DNA of 64,000 nt from Acanthosepion esculentum (lineage: Eukaryota; Mollusca; Cephalopoda; Sepiida; Sepiidae). How positions within the stretch are numbered: position 1 is the stretch's first letter; each line of letters begins with the position of its first letter. The stretch lies in NCBI GenBank assembly GCA_964036315.1, contig OZ038498.1, forward strand, positions 6,816,778 through 6,880,777, written 5' to 3'. Both the position numbers and the translations under genes were made by a program. The notes beneath the pieces are model-generated. The model saw only the letters and a program-made list of their open reading frames with translations, was not told where the DNA came from and ran no database searches. Shown one piece after another: positions 1 through 10,019 of the stretch.

Positions 1-426
1 GGCGAGATGTGCGAGACATGAAGCTATTGGAGTAGAAGAGACGTTTACATCTAACAGTTTCAACGGTGAAGGGGTGGGAACGCGATGCCAGCCTCGGAGG
101 ACGTTTAAATTCATGAGGCCTAGGAACCAGCGAAAGCAGCTCCTCGGAGCAATCACCGTGAAAGTATTTGTAAAAAAGACAGAGCGAGGCAACATCGCGT
201 CTGTGAGAGAGCGACTGCAGACGAGATGACAGATCAGGGCCAATCACATTGCATATCCGTCTCTGGATCTTATCAAGAACCCTGAGGCAAACAGCAGGGG
301 CCCCAGACCATATATGGCAGCAATACTCCATGCAAGGGCGAATGGTCGATTTATAGACTTGGAGGATCGATTCCGGGGAGAAACATTTCCTGGCTCGGCA
401 CAGGGAGCCAACTTTCTTTTTGTGTG
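1..426 (-). pseudogene. Jockey-like LINE ORF2, C-terminal fragment
   Basis: Minus-strand reading gives a continuous LINE reverse-transcriptase C-terminal region, open to the window edge. Landmarks in order: CFSPESILQVYKSTIRPC, MEYCCHIWSGAPA, LDKIQRRICNVIGPDL, HRRDVASLCLFYKYFHG and LVPRPHEFKR. The same landmarks recur in about ten other fragments of this window, which supports one abundant family. In the family this part lies after the YADD-containing palm. The 5' part is missing, so it is 5'-truncated or rearranged near 426. Superfamily assignment (jockey/CR1-like) is from recalled similarity. Confidence 0.85.
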
Positions 427-891
427 AAAGAACAGCCTCTTGGGGATGCTGTTAAACTATTTCTTTTGGGGCAGTTGTGTCCTTGCGAGCGCATCTGTGC
501 GCACTCATGCCTGCATACACAAGCACACATCATTCCGCCTGTGTATGTTTTTGTGTGTATTTGAGTTAATTGTATTGTGCATCTAATTGTGTGTTTGTGT
601 TAACTGTATATGTATTTTTAGTGGGTTGTAATATTTAACTTTACTTAGTATTGTAATATAAGTCAGTAGGTTGTATTATCTAACTTTAATTTTTTAATTT
701 TAGTGTTTCATACTTGTGTTTATCCGTATGAAAGAATAGTTTTTTGTTTTTATGTTAGTGATATTGTTAAACCAATTAGTTGTTTTTTTTAATATTTCAT
801 TGGTTTATGTTTAAGGAGCTCCTTAACTTTGGTATTGTTTTAACCATTTTAGTTTCGTGAGTGGGTGCTCGCACCCTTACATCCGTTTCTG

Positions 892-894
<3 letters not shown>
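427..894. other. T/G-rich stretch, no gene; possible decayed Penelope-like scrap
   Basis: No supported gene. It is rich in TGTG and T runs. Bases about 710-800 resemble 1640-1710 (shared pieces around GTTAGTGATATTGTTAAAC), so a second, heavily decayed copy of the neighbouring Penelope-like sequence is likely. Confidence 0.4.

Positions 895-930
<36 letters not shown>
895..930. repeat. (TA)n microsatellite
   Basis: About 18 uninterrupted TA dinucleotides. Confidence 0.95.
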
Positions 931-934
<4 letters not shown>

Positions 935-1029
935 ATCTATTATATTTAAATGTTTGCATTTCCATTATTTCCTTCCTTTTGCTGATTAAGTTGTTTTGAA
1001 ACTTGAAGTTAATTGCCAATTTTCCACTA

Positions 1030-1812
1030 CGAACAATTTACAGTTTCTGCTACTGTTTGGAGGCGGCTTTTTATTTTTTAAATTTCAGATTTAATCTTGG
1101 TAACGATGTTATTTTGTTTCTGGCTCCATATGTATTGTGATAATATTGTTTTGTATTTTTCTGTTTTAAATAAGGTTTGTGTTTGTTACAGTGGCTTTAT
1201 ATATTATGTTGTTGTTTAGGCATTAGTTTTTAAGTGAGAAATTGTTCTTATTCAGACGATTTCATTTGTTGTTTTGCTGATTTGTGTTGTGGTTATTAGC
1301 GAGTATTTTTATTGTGTTTGGTTATTATATTTTTACATGTTATCCATGCAGCTGTAACCGATTTTTACTGGATTTGTGTAGATTTTGTATAGTTTATTAT
1401 GTTCAGGGAAATATCTTTCAATTATTTTAAAGAATATGTTTCCTATTTTTGTTTTTATTGCATTATTGTAAGGTGGGGAACCAGATTATGTTTCTTTTTC
1501 TATTGTGTTTGCTTGGCTTGTTTTTATTTGTATATTCTTTCTGCAGTGTTTGATAATGATTAGCTCATCATTTGGGATGTTTACGTATTGTTCCGCCAGG
1601 TCTAATGCTTTTTCAATGGTGGATGGGTAAAAATCTTTTATGTCTAGTTGTATGAAGAAATAGTTTTGTGTTAGTGATGTTGTAAAACTAATTATTTGCT
1701 TCATTGTATGTGCGTGTACATACTTAGACGCCCACGCAAAGAAACCTGCACAAAAAGAAACAATTGGTTTAACATCAACAAAAAATTGTTCTTTCACACA
1801 ACTAAACACCAA
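1030..1812 (-). pseudogene. Penelope-like retroelement: RT fragment plus GIY-YIG region, decayed
   Basis: The minus frame begins with an RT segment (FIQLDIKDFYPSTIEKALDL, where LDIKDFYPS matches RT motif A, then NIPNDELIIIKHCRK). An internal deletion follows. Then come IKTKIGNIFFKIIERYFP, KIGYSCMDNM, NIIYKATV and LSQYIWSQKQNN, which in this family form the thumb/linker and the region leading into a GIY-YIG endonuclease. Several stops and frame changes make it non-functional. Two other fragments (26850-27510 and 58590-58995) show overlapping parts, the latter with a clear YIG motif. Family name is inference from the RT plus GIY-YIG architecture. Confidence 0.75.
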
Positions 1813-2113
1813 GTAAAATAATACAACGTACTAAAGAAAATACATAAGGTTCACACACATGGACGCATTAGCATACATGTGCGGGTGAATGTGTGTGCTT
1901 GTATATGTGTGCACTTACACATGCACTCGCATAAACACACACAAAGTTCCAACCATAACCTACAAACAAGGTGAGGAAAGAGTAAAAGTAAAAAAGAAAA
2001 TAGAAAAGAGGAAGAGAAATCAACAATCAATCAACGTCCATCAAAACGAGAGGAAATAAAAGAACCAATACCAATAAAAGAATAAGAGAACCGATAAATG
2101 AGAGCAAATTAAC
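1813..2113. other. Purine-rich spacer, no gene
   Basis: A/G-rich DNA with short CA/TG runs. No open frame or repeat recognised. Confidence 0.5.
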
Positions 2114-2170
2114 CGTTTCGACGAGTGGTTATACCGATATAGCCACGAAATGCCGGAGTAAACATAAGTG
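2114..2170 (+). ncRNA. Degenerate hammerhead-like fold
   Basis: A 9-bp stem II (GTGGTTATA at 2125-2133, loop CCGA, TATAGCCAC at 2138-2146, one G-T wobble) is followed directly by GAAA (2147-2150). A 3-bp stem III (ATG/CAT) then leads to U2165-A2166, the expected cleavage dinucleotide type. The first core strand reads CGACGA instead of CTGANGA, as if U4 were lost, and stem I is only about 2 bp. I infer a decayed ribozyme. It lies near a Penelope-like remnant, a class known to carry hammerheads, but on the opposite strand to it. Confidence 0.35.
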
Positions 2171-2379
2171 AAAAAACGTTCCTATTAATTCTATTAACGC
2201 TATATCTTCCATATTGAGCACCATACCTGCTTGCGTCAATTGCCTCCTTATTAGCAAACCGAGGAAAAACCAGCAATTTTAACATCAAAAGCAGTATTTC
2301 AAATTAACACACATACATACATTTTATATATAAGAAAGATATGGTAGATTGTCGCATTTTTTAATGTCGTGCATTCCCG

Positions 2380-3123
2380 TTGTTTTTGATTTTGCCGACT
2401 GCACAGTATAATAGGGTCAGCTGGGCAACATCTGCGAGAATAAGAATAGCATGACGTAATTCATTCCGCCAGAAATTTGGAAGCGGTATGCTGAACTGCT
2501 TGGCTTTCGTACCGGAAGCTCCAATAGCAACATTTCAGAGTGTTTAGATGTCAATCTGAGTACAGTGCAGAGGATTCGGAAAGAGTTGGGTGATTACGAA
2601 TGTGTTGGGAGTGATCACTAGTGATAGCGATATTATGCCTCCATTCATCCCCCCCACAGGGCCTCAAACACAACACGTAGGTCTACAGGATGTAGTGCTG
2701 CTTTGGTTCAAGTGGGTGGCTGCTGGAAGACCTTATGTCTGACAACAGGACACTGCACCATGCCACACAAATTTGAGAACCCAGACATGGCTGCCAGACA
2801 ATTTCTGCAACTACATGACCTGTTACATCTGACCACCTACCTAACCAGATTGCACCCCCTTGATTATTATGTGTGAGACGCAGTTGAGTGAGAGACCAAC
2901 AAAACTCCTTGTAACACCAAAGATAAATTTAAAACAAGGATTATAGCAGCATTTATCAATTTAAACAAGGAGACCGTCCAGAAGAGTTGCAGGAGGCTGA
3001 ATGGCGATTTTATTGAATAAATCTACTCTTTAGTATTTCTTTGGTAAATATATCGGTTAAAATGAGATATCAGTGTTATCTTCATTTTTGCATCATTTAG
3101 ATGACAATGTATCCATCGTACCC
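2380..3123 (+). mobile_element. Mariner-like transposon, internally deleted, copy 1
   Basis: The left part encodes a degenerate helix-turn-helix region (PPEIWKRYAELLGF, then NISECLDVNLSTVQRIRKEL). The right part encodes a DDE C-terminal region (DNRTLHHATQI context, then LDYYV and ETNKTPCNTKDK). Between them the coding sequence jumps at about 2600-2611, removing most of the catalytic domain. The right end (about 3061-3123) is a terminal sequence containing TTTTTGCATCATTTAGATGA and ends at CCCTGTA. The 5' terminal repeat is absent. Frame changes and stops mean no protein. Copy 2 at 56815-57872 has the same junction. Confidence 0.8.
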
Positions 3124-3133
3124 TGTATCTCTG

Positions 3134-3200
3134 CTAAAATGATATGTCAGTGTTATTTTCATTTTTGCGTCATCTAGACAATTTATCAATCGCACCCTCT
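3134..3200 (+). repeat. Second mariner 3' terminal sequence in tandem
   Basis: This segment repeats the terminal sequence of the element just to its left (AAAATGATATGTCAGTGTTA, then TTTTTGCGTCATCTAGACAA, ending CGCACCCTCTA), in the same orientation, about 75 bp further on. It looks like a solo terminal inverted repeat left by a second element. Confidence 0.65.
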
Positions 3201-3238
3201 ATATGTATTTGCTTGGGGCGCACATGCATATTTTTACG

Positions 3239-3239
<1 letters not shown>

Positions 3240-3298
<59 letters not shown>
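3240..3298. repeat. (CA)n-(TA)n compound microsatellite
   Basis: Eight CA units pass into about 20 TA units. Confidence 0.95.
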
Positions 3299-4389
3299 CA
3301 TAAAGCTAGCTATGGGTTACATTAACTCAGGCAACCAGACCTACAGCCTTAGGTGACAACCAAATTTAAAAGGACATTTTTATTAAAATCATGCGAATGA
3401 AGCTATCACCAGTCATCTTGAGCATTCTTTACACTGGATTATAGTAGTTAATGTTCACAGAGTAGGATTCAGTTAGCGGTACTTTATATGTAAAAGTGGT
3501 CATTCGAGGTGTGTGTGTGCGTGTGTTCTCGTCAGACCAACCACTTCAGCAATCTTAGCGGCATAAGCAAAACACCCAACTTCTAAAAAGTGTCTCATCT
3601 AAAAGGATTTTTCTAAGTACGTCTAGTTTTAAAATAAACTTTCAAGATATTAGAAGCACTCTTAATAAAAAAGCAGACACACAATCTTTGCTACAACAAA
3701 AACCCCACCACTCGAAATTGGCTAAAGTCTTCTTAGCAGAGAAGCGCTTTGCACAATAAACACCATCGACAGTTTCTCAACGCACTACGTCATAAAAATA
3801 AATAAATAAATAAAAAGTGAAAAAAAAAATTAAACACTATGAAAATAAAAATGTGACAAGACATCGGTCATATTAAACGAAACCTGCCTAATAGAAAGAC
3901 AGTTGCCTAACATGGAAAGGAATTCATCTTCATTTCTTTTTGGTTGTGTTTGCCAAGGAAAAATTGGAGATTGACCTCATGAGACAAGGTTTGTTAATGT
4001 CAGAATGTTAAGAGGTGACTTATTGATTTGTATCTTTCTATGTCATGTGGCAATTAAAAAAAAAAAAAAAAAACTGTTAAAGTTATCGCAGCTTAAAATC
4101 ATTTAATTTCAAAAAAATATATTCCATGGCGTTCCGTCCTAATTCAACACACCTGTACGTAGAATACGAATTATGGAGAATATTGATAATTAAACATTTG
4201 TTTTTATACATTATACTTAGGTTTCGCTTGTACACTTCGGTCTCCTCAGTAGATCCACCAACTGGGAGTTTCAGAGTAAAGAAGTTACATGAAAAACGTC
4301 ACCAACGGATTACCGGCGGCCACATTATAGAAGTGGATTTTCCGATAGACATGAACTCATGAATTAAACATGAAGAAAGTGAAACCATA
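3299..4389. other. AT-rich DNA without recognised gene
   Basis: I see A-rich runs (near 3800-3840 and 4050-4075) and a short TAAA repeat, but no convincing coding pattern. The longest open frame (78 codons at 4126-4362) has no recognised motif. Confidence 0.5.
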
Positions 4390-4570
4390 AATACGATATT
4401 TATTGTCAGAATGATACAAGAACGTGCAATAAAAATGGATATATACCTTTGTTTCATAGACTATAGAAGAGCATTTGATAGTGTATGAGGCAAAGACATA
4501 TTTGAACTATGAGGAAAACTTTATCTGGAGAATACTTTGAAAATTTGGAATATTTCCAGGGAAAAAATGG
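4390..4570 (+). pseudogene. RTE-type LINE reverse-transcriptase fragment
   Basis: The frame reads IVRMIQERAIKMDIYLCFID then YRRAFDSV before a stop. This matches the RT motif A block of endonuclease-RT LINEs (family pattern E-R-A-x-E-V-x-K-D-x-Y-x-C-F-I-D-Y-x-K-A-F-D), whose aspartate is catalytic. The downstream portion (GKDIFEL, LENTLKIWN) is degraded. Only about 60 codons survive. Tails of the same kind of LINE are seen on the minus strand at 6880-6990 and 63120-63310. Confidence 0.7.
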
Positions 4571-5034
4571 CTACAAAAGGAGTTGAGCAAGTAGACAAAA
4601 CGGCCACAAAAGGAGTTGAGCAAGTAGAAAAAAATCTAGACAAGGATGACTCTTCCCCAAAAATTTATTTAATCTTTAGAGCGAGTTTGTACTAAGATGT
4701 TCTTCTAGTAGTTTTTATCGGTGTGCACAATCTTACTAACCCAATATTGTCATCTGCATAAAGAACTTTTACACCAAAGGCTAAAAGTAAGTTGGAAAGA
4801 GTGCAGCTCATGGACGAGATTAGACTTGTTTGTTATAAAAATAAAAAACAATACAAAAATTTATACGCACCCGAAAAATTTAAATTCGTTGTGCACTCTT
4901 GGAAGATAATTGCGAATTTGTAAGCAATGACCATTACTACTAATATTACAAGGCTCTTCCCATTCTCTGAATTGAGCTCTCTCAGTCATTGGTGTCTTTA
5001 TTCACAGAGTAAGTGCGTAAATATTCGCCTTTCA
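4571..5034. other. Unassigned DNA
   Basis: A short direct duplication is visible at 4568-4635 (ACAAAAGGAGTTGAGCAAGT occurs twice). No gene recognised. Confidence 0.5.
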
Positions 5035-5175
5035 ACCATGCGCCGATCGCTTAGGGGGAAAATCCCCGACTGTTACCGAATCAGTCGGGTTTCTAATCCG
5101 GCTTGAAGCAATCGGATGTCTAGCCGCACTGATAAGCTGTGATACAGCGAAACAGTCTGCTTGTGAATGAAAATA
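5035..5175 (+). mobile_element. tRNA-like SINE (family II), head portion
   Basis: The segment contains an A-box-like GATCGCTTAGGGGGA, an arm CCCGACTG with partner CAGTCGGG, and a B-box-like GGGTTTCTAATCC. The pol III box layout suggests a tRNA-derived head. The sequence after it (GGATGTCTAGCCGCACTGAT onward) is the reverse complement of part of 10020-10372, confirming a dispersed family. The copy stops at A-rich sequence near 5175 and lacks the family tail seen at 23805 and 42170. A ribozyme-like core lies inside at 5129-5152. Confidence 0.7.
5121..5170 (+). ncRNA. Hammerhead-like core inside SINE head
   Basis: CTGATAA (5129-5135) is followed by a 4-bp stem GCTG/CAGC (5136-5139 and 5145-5148, loop TGATA) and GAAAC (5149-5153). 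This is the hammerhead order with one core change (G8 to A). Stem III and stem I are poor in this copy. The opposite-strand copy at 10220-10270 keeps CTGATGA and GAAAC but has lost most of stem II. The two copies together imply an ancestor closer to consensus. Confidence 0.35.
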
Positions 5176-5330
5176 TAAAAGAAAATAATTTTTTTTATAT
5201 ATATTTATATGTGTGGTAAGCAGACATATTTACACTGAAGAAAGATTTCATGAATTGCACACAGCCGAAGCATAAGATTTTCCCTGCATCTGATAATTCC
5301 AGATTAAAAATGTCTAAAATAATCTAAGCA

Positions 5331-5361
<31 letters not shown>

Positions 5362-6879
5362 AGCAAAAAAAAAAAACCCAAAAAAAAAAAACAAAAAAAA
5401 ATATAATTGCTCTCCGAGTTTTATTTTGACTAATTCATTTAAATAAATCTAAATAGTGTTTCGATATACCATTTTTCATACAATATAAAATTAGCGTGAA
5501 GGTAGTTCGGTGGAAGAGAGGAGAAAATATAAATCGACAGGTAATGAGAGAGTTGATTGTTGAGTTATATCTTTTTATAAACAGCCTTAGGATAAAACTT
5601 TCTAATGAATAAATAAACCAGAAACTTGAATAAGTTTAGCGAAAAAATTTTGACAAATTCATGTTGTTCTGTGCGTAAGCATAAATTAAATTATGTCGTA
5701 ATTAGGAAGCAATTCGGTTTAATAAAATTATCGTTAATTATCTATATTTTGAAGAATGCTATTTTACCTACCTCACCAGAAATGGTCACTGGTTTGTTAC
5801 GGCAAATTGTGCAATTTGGAGATCAAGTCGAATGCAATATTTTCAATTGTCTTGAGACAAACACGAATCATTTGTAGAATAAAATTATTAAAAATATCTT
5901 AATTATTTTTATTTTGTTATATGGAAAAGAGAAATGAATGCCAAGTAAAAAAATTAGTCAAAAATTATTATCACGAAGGAAATAATTCCTAGACAAATTA
6001 GAAAATTAATATCGATTTGAATATAAAGTTTTGACAATGCAAGAAAAATGATTATGCTTTCGGTCCTTGTCAAGATTGTCTATGGATGTAGCAACCTTCA
6101 CGTGGGAAAAATTGTTTTGCCCAATCTCTATTTAATCGTTACGCTTGGCCATCGATCAGAGATATTTTTCAAGATATTTGGCAAGGCGATCATGCGAAAG
6201 GAGAAGTGACTGTATGTCAAGAGTATTATTATTGAACAGCCTCAGTCTATTCACCGATATTGACGTAATTCAATGCCTGTAACCATTACGCCACTTCTCA
6301 CGTCTTTGTCTCTCTAAGAGTAATTTTATCGTGACAAAAACGAAATGTCTTCGTCAAAAGTTTAATTTCTGTTTATCTCTTTGACCACCGACTAGCAAAA
6401 TACTCCTGTCTCAGTTCATTGCCCAGAAGGAACACTGCCAAACCTATTTCGTTCTTACCGGTCATTTATAACTCCTACGCTTAGAATATAAACATCATCA
6501 AAGTCCGATGCATAACTGTCTGGGTTCATCTTTCACCGACCTTTTCTCTAGAAGGAAACTTTGTAAACCAATTTCAAGAAAAAAAAAAGGTAACAGCAAA
6601 AGTTTAAACAGCTTTCAGTTCTTCCACTATTGAAACGACTTTGGCGTTTTTTTAAAACTTTATATATTTTTGTTTCGTTTCAGAACATGGGCAATCGCAG
6701 CTCTCCACAACTTCTACCCTTCGTAGCGCTTACTATCCCCTAGATTGTTCCACTATCTGTTTAGACAAACTCATTTGATAACTTCCTCAATGTTTCTCTC
6801 TGCAGCTCTTTATTTCAATGTGCTTTGAGTTTCAAGTTCTCCGAGTCCACTTTCCTCAGTTCTAATTCTAAGTACAATT
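5176..6879. other. AT-rich region without recognised gene
   Basis: It starts with an A-run track (5325-5400, repeated blocks of A8-10 followed by GC). The rest is AT-rich sequence with several 60-80 codon open frames lacking motifs. Confidence 0.5.
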
Positions 6880-6990
6880 TTCCCCAAAACTTCCCCCTCC
6901 AAATGCTACTTTCATGTTATTCTCAGTATCCTTCTGTAGATTCATAGATTCTGTTGCTTCAAGTCTTAATCTGTAAGATTGGTCAGAAGA
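6880..6990 (-). pseudogene. Possible RTE-type LINE C-terminal scrap
   Basis: The minus strand shows RLEATES in one frame and IYRRILRIT in another. Together they resemble the family block L-E-A-T-E-M-W-x-x-R-R-M-L-R-I seen more clearly at 63120-63310. Only about 25 residues align and they need a frameshift, so this is a weak call. Confidence 0.35.
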
Positions 6991-7290
6991 TGGATATTAC
7001 AGAGCAGTTCAGTGCGCCACTCTTCTCTAAAGTAACGTGTTGGACATCAAATGATTCGTGCAACCGAATCAATAGTATTTAATATTATCTCGTTTTTATC
7101 TTTTAAAAAAACAAAATTCCAATTTTTTTTTTTTTTTAAATAGTTTAATTCAATTATGTTTTTAAAACAATTTTTGGCAAACACAGAGAAATGGCGTATC
7201 ATAGGGACGGTTTTTCTCATTACACCGCTTTTTTTTCTTTTTTAACTACCTTCAATCTTCGGCAATGTTTATCGCTTTAAAAAGCGATTA
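6991..7290. other. AT-rich spacer
   Basis: T and A runs; no gene or repeat identified. Confidence 0.5.
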
Positions 7291-7674
7291 TTAGAATTGG
7301 AATAAAACCTAAACATATGAAAGTGAATTTATATATTTTCTTTGTTCTTGATTTATGACAAAAATAATATTAAAACATATTTGAATGGTTCGCTAATTGC
7401 CAATTGATTCAAACTTTATGAAATGGTAAATAATAAGGATTCCCTTAGAATTGGTTCACCTAATTTAATAATTAAGTAAATTTTTAAATAAAAACTTGTT
7501 TCCACATTTATTTCCTTATAACTTGTTAAAATTATAAATATTGCATTAGTTTTTAGAATGTTGTAAATATAAAATTATTCTGGTAAATAAGCAAATATTT
7601 TTGTTGTAAATTGTCAAGAAGAGAAAAATGTATAAATTCACTTTCATCATGTTTAGGTTTTCTCCCAATTCTAA
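7291..7674. mobile_element. MITE-like element with about 50-bp terminal inverted repeats
   Basis: The left end TTAGAATTGG (7291-7300), continuing AAAACCTAAACATATGAAAG, is matched in inverse orientation by the right end (7621-7674, closing CCAATTCTAA). Arm identity is about 85 percent over 50 bp. The interior is AT-rich and non-coding. Non-autonomous DNA transposon is inference; no clear target duplication was found. Confidence 0.65.
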
Positions 7675-8375
7675 TCCTCACCTTTTAAAAAAGATTGCCA
7701 AAAACTGAAAGCGTGTCCCGGGAAAAACCTTCCTTTTCGCACTACGAATTATTGCGGGCACGTTTCTCCAGGTTTGCACATTTTTTTTTTTTACTACTGC
7801 ATTTTCTGATAAAGTCAAGAGTAAAAATAAACTAAAAGAAATTAAAGCTGCTTCCCGGCCAACAAGACAAAACAAATAAGAACCGGTTTTAAATCTTCTG
7901 TCCCTTCAGGATGTAGATGATCAGGTCTCTAAACAGTTTCATTGTTTTATCTTTGAATGCCATAACCTATTGGTGTGGTTTCCACGTGATTCTCTATTAG
8001 TTCAACTCGAATAGAGCTCTGTCTGAAAGGCTATTTAAACTCATAACGGGCAGAGAAGAAAAGGATGCATGTCTTTCGAAAGAGCATTAGTGCGAAAACT
8101 AATGCATCAGACTAGCCCGGAAATTGAACTGTTCACAGAGTCCACTTCACAACAAAACGAAGAACATAGACGATGGCATTAATAATTTTTTTTTATTTTC
8201 CATTTTGGACCGTTTTATATATTCCCTATTATAGTTGTTTAAAATTCATTAGAATAATTATTAATATAAAGTTAAAGCATTGCATCGAACAAAAACCTTA
8301 AAAAACTATGAAAGGAGAAGTATTGATTCATTTAGTATTTAGTGCATTCACAATTTCCGATTCGAATATTGCGGT
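7675..8375. other. Unassigned DNA
   Basis: No gene recognised; a 65-codon minus frame at 7678-7875 has no family motif. Confidence 0.5.
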
Positions 8376-8842
8376 TGTCGCAGTTAGCTCCTCCTCAGTT
8401 CTTTAATCCTTCAACAGAGGTCTCTCTCCCCTGGCTATAAATACTGGCTGACCTCTCCCCCTCTCTCTCCTTAGGCCTTGGGCCGCTACCTCGCACGGAG
8501 GCGAGGTAAAAAAAAAAAAAAAAAAATCTCCCCCCCACTTAGGCCAATATGTGACCTCTCACAGATACAGCGTTTCCCAAATTCTGGGAACGCGCTAAGA
8601 ACAATACACGTACGTACGAACACTTACAACACACACGTAATTTCTCCATGCAAACTATGTAACAGTCCATGTCTTTGTTTAACTTGTTTTGTTATTAATA
8701 TATATTTGTTTACCCATGTACATCGGTCTTGTTTGTTTTCTTTGTCTTCTTTGTACTTAATTAAAGTCCGACATTCTCATGTAGCTGGACCCGCCAGCAG
8801 GAAAGTTTAACCTTCTGATATCTCTTCACATCTTCACCCCCA
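8376..8842 (+). mobile_element. Solo LTR, copy 1
   Basis: It begins TGTCGCAGTTAGCTCCTC and aligns along its length with 50203-50655. Shared blocks: CTATAAATACTGG (TATA box, about 8435), CACGTACGTACGAACA, and ATCGGTCTTGTTTGTTTTCT. CGGT lies immediately before the start and immediately after 8842, a plausible 4-bp target duplication. No gag or pol flanks it, so it is a solo LTR, probably Gypsy-type by target size. The poly-A run near 8508-8526 is a local expansion. Confidence 0.7.
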
Positions 8843-8871
8843 CGGTCCGCTACACTGTCACATATAGTCCG

Positions 8872-9235
8872 CTGTTCCTTGATAAGATCCAAAGAAAAAT
8901 CAGCCATATTATTGGTCCTGATCTGGCGGCTCGGCTTCAGTCACTTTCCCTACTGCCGTAAGTTTGACTCCCTTTGCCTTTTCTATAAATACATTCAGGT
9001 AATTATTCTAATGAGCTTTTCACTATGATGCCTAAGCTTTTTGAATTTAAGCACAACTGGCGACGACGTTTCACAGCTGGGTTGATTAGATGCAAACGTA
9101 AATTCTATGCAAACAGTTTCTTTTCTCGCTTGTAGAACTCCCTTCCGGCTTCATGCCTTTCTAGCTAATTTTAATCTGCAAAAATGTAGATGCAATGTCC
9201 ATCACTATCTACTGAAAGTGTGATTACTCTTTTAT
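8872..9235 (+). pseudogene. Jockey-like LINE C-terminal fragment
   Basis: The plus frame reads LDKIQRKISHIIGPDLAARL then QSLSLLP, and after a frame break SNELFTMMPKLFEFKH, RCKRKFYANSFFS and NSLPAS. These are the same landmarks as in the other fragments. The fragment starts about 30 bp after the solo LTR. Confidence 0.75.
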
Positions 9236-9394
9236 TCTTGCTCCTTACCAATGATTCTATATTTTTTTTTAACTCTTCGACTCCGAAAACAGAATAAACC
9301 CTTGTGTTTCACTGGCTTAACTGCCTTGCATGTGATGAAATGGATTAAAAAAGAAATCGCGCGAGTTTTCAATTACCATGCGTGTGTTTTATTT

Positions 9395-9795
9395 TGGTTG
9401 ATGGCATATCAACACCTCAATGGGTTATTTAATGCCGACAAAGTTTTTATTGCTGGTAATATTTTTTCAAAATTGTATAGCTGGTATTTTTATAAATGTA
9501 TTGCTGGTAACAAATTTTTTCTTACAAAGTATTTCTGGTATTAAAACCTATTTTTACACTGTCATAGTGTTTTTACCTCACTTTGGAGGGTTAACTATTT
9601 GCCCATAGCTGGGACAATAACAGGTGTTACCACCCCGGGTCAGGGTGGACCTGGGAAGACCAGGAATTAAGAGGTGGTTCCACGCTCCTTAAAAACTCCT
9701 GATCAGAGGCCTTGCTGTTGGACGTAGTTTATCGTCTTGCCCCGGACGCAGATGTAGTTTATCGTCATACCCAGGACGGGTGTGTGTGTGATTTA
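9395..9795 (+). repeat. Dispersed 400-bp repeat (family VI), copy 1
   Basis: It starts at GGCATATCAACACCTCAATG and ends near CTGTTGGACGTAGTTTATCG. Copies lie at 15040 and 34445, with start fragments at 18340 and 42305. The first half holds variable subrepeats of about 25-32 bp, each with TTGCTGGTAAT-like sequence. The second half is conserved (ACCACCCCGGGTCAGGGTGG, then AGAGGTGGTTCCACGCTCC). No coding capacity or pol III boxes seen. Confidence 0.8.
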
Positions 9796-10019
9796 ATGGG
9801 AAAACTAAACTAAAATTCATAAAACGCAAAGAGCCTATAACCTTTTTTTTTTATAAAGTAACCTTCTTATGGATGTCATTTATATATGGAAGAGCTGGAT
9901 ATAAATGCAAATGTTGGTCATAATTATGCAACAGGAAGAAATGCTCCAGACAGATGAACGCTAAATCTTAAACTTTCTTCAGAAATCAGAGCACTTTCTA
10001 TACATTTTTCGCCTTAATG

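Noticed and set aside
811..826. Perfect 16-bp palindrome TTAAGGAGCTCCTTAA
   Set aside because: About one such palindrome is expected by chance in 64 kb.
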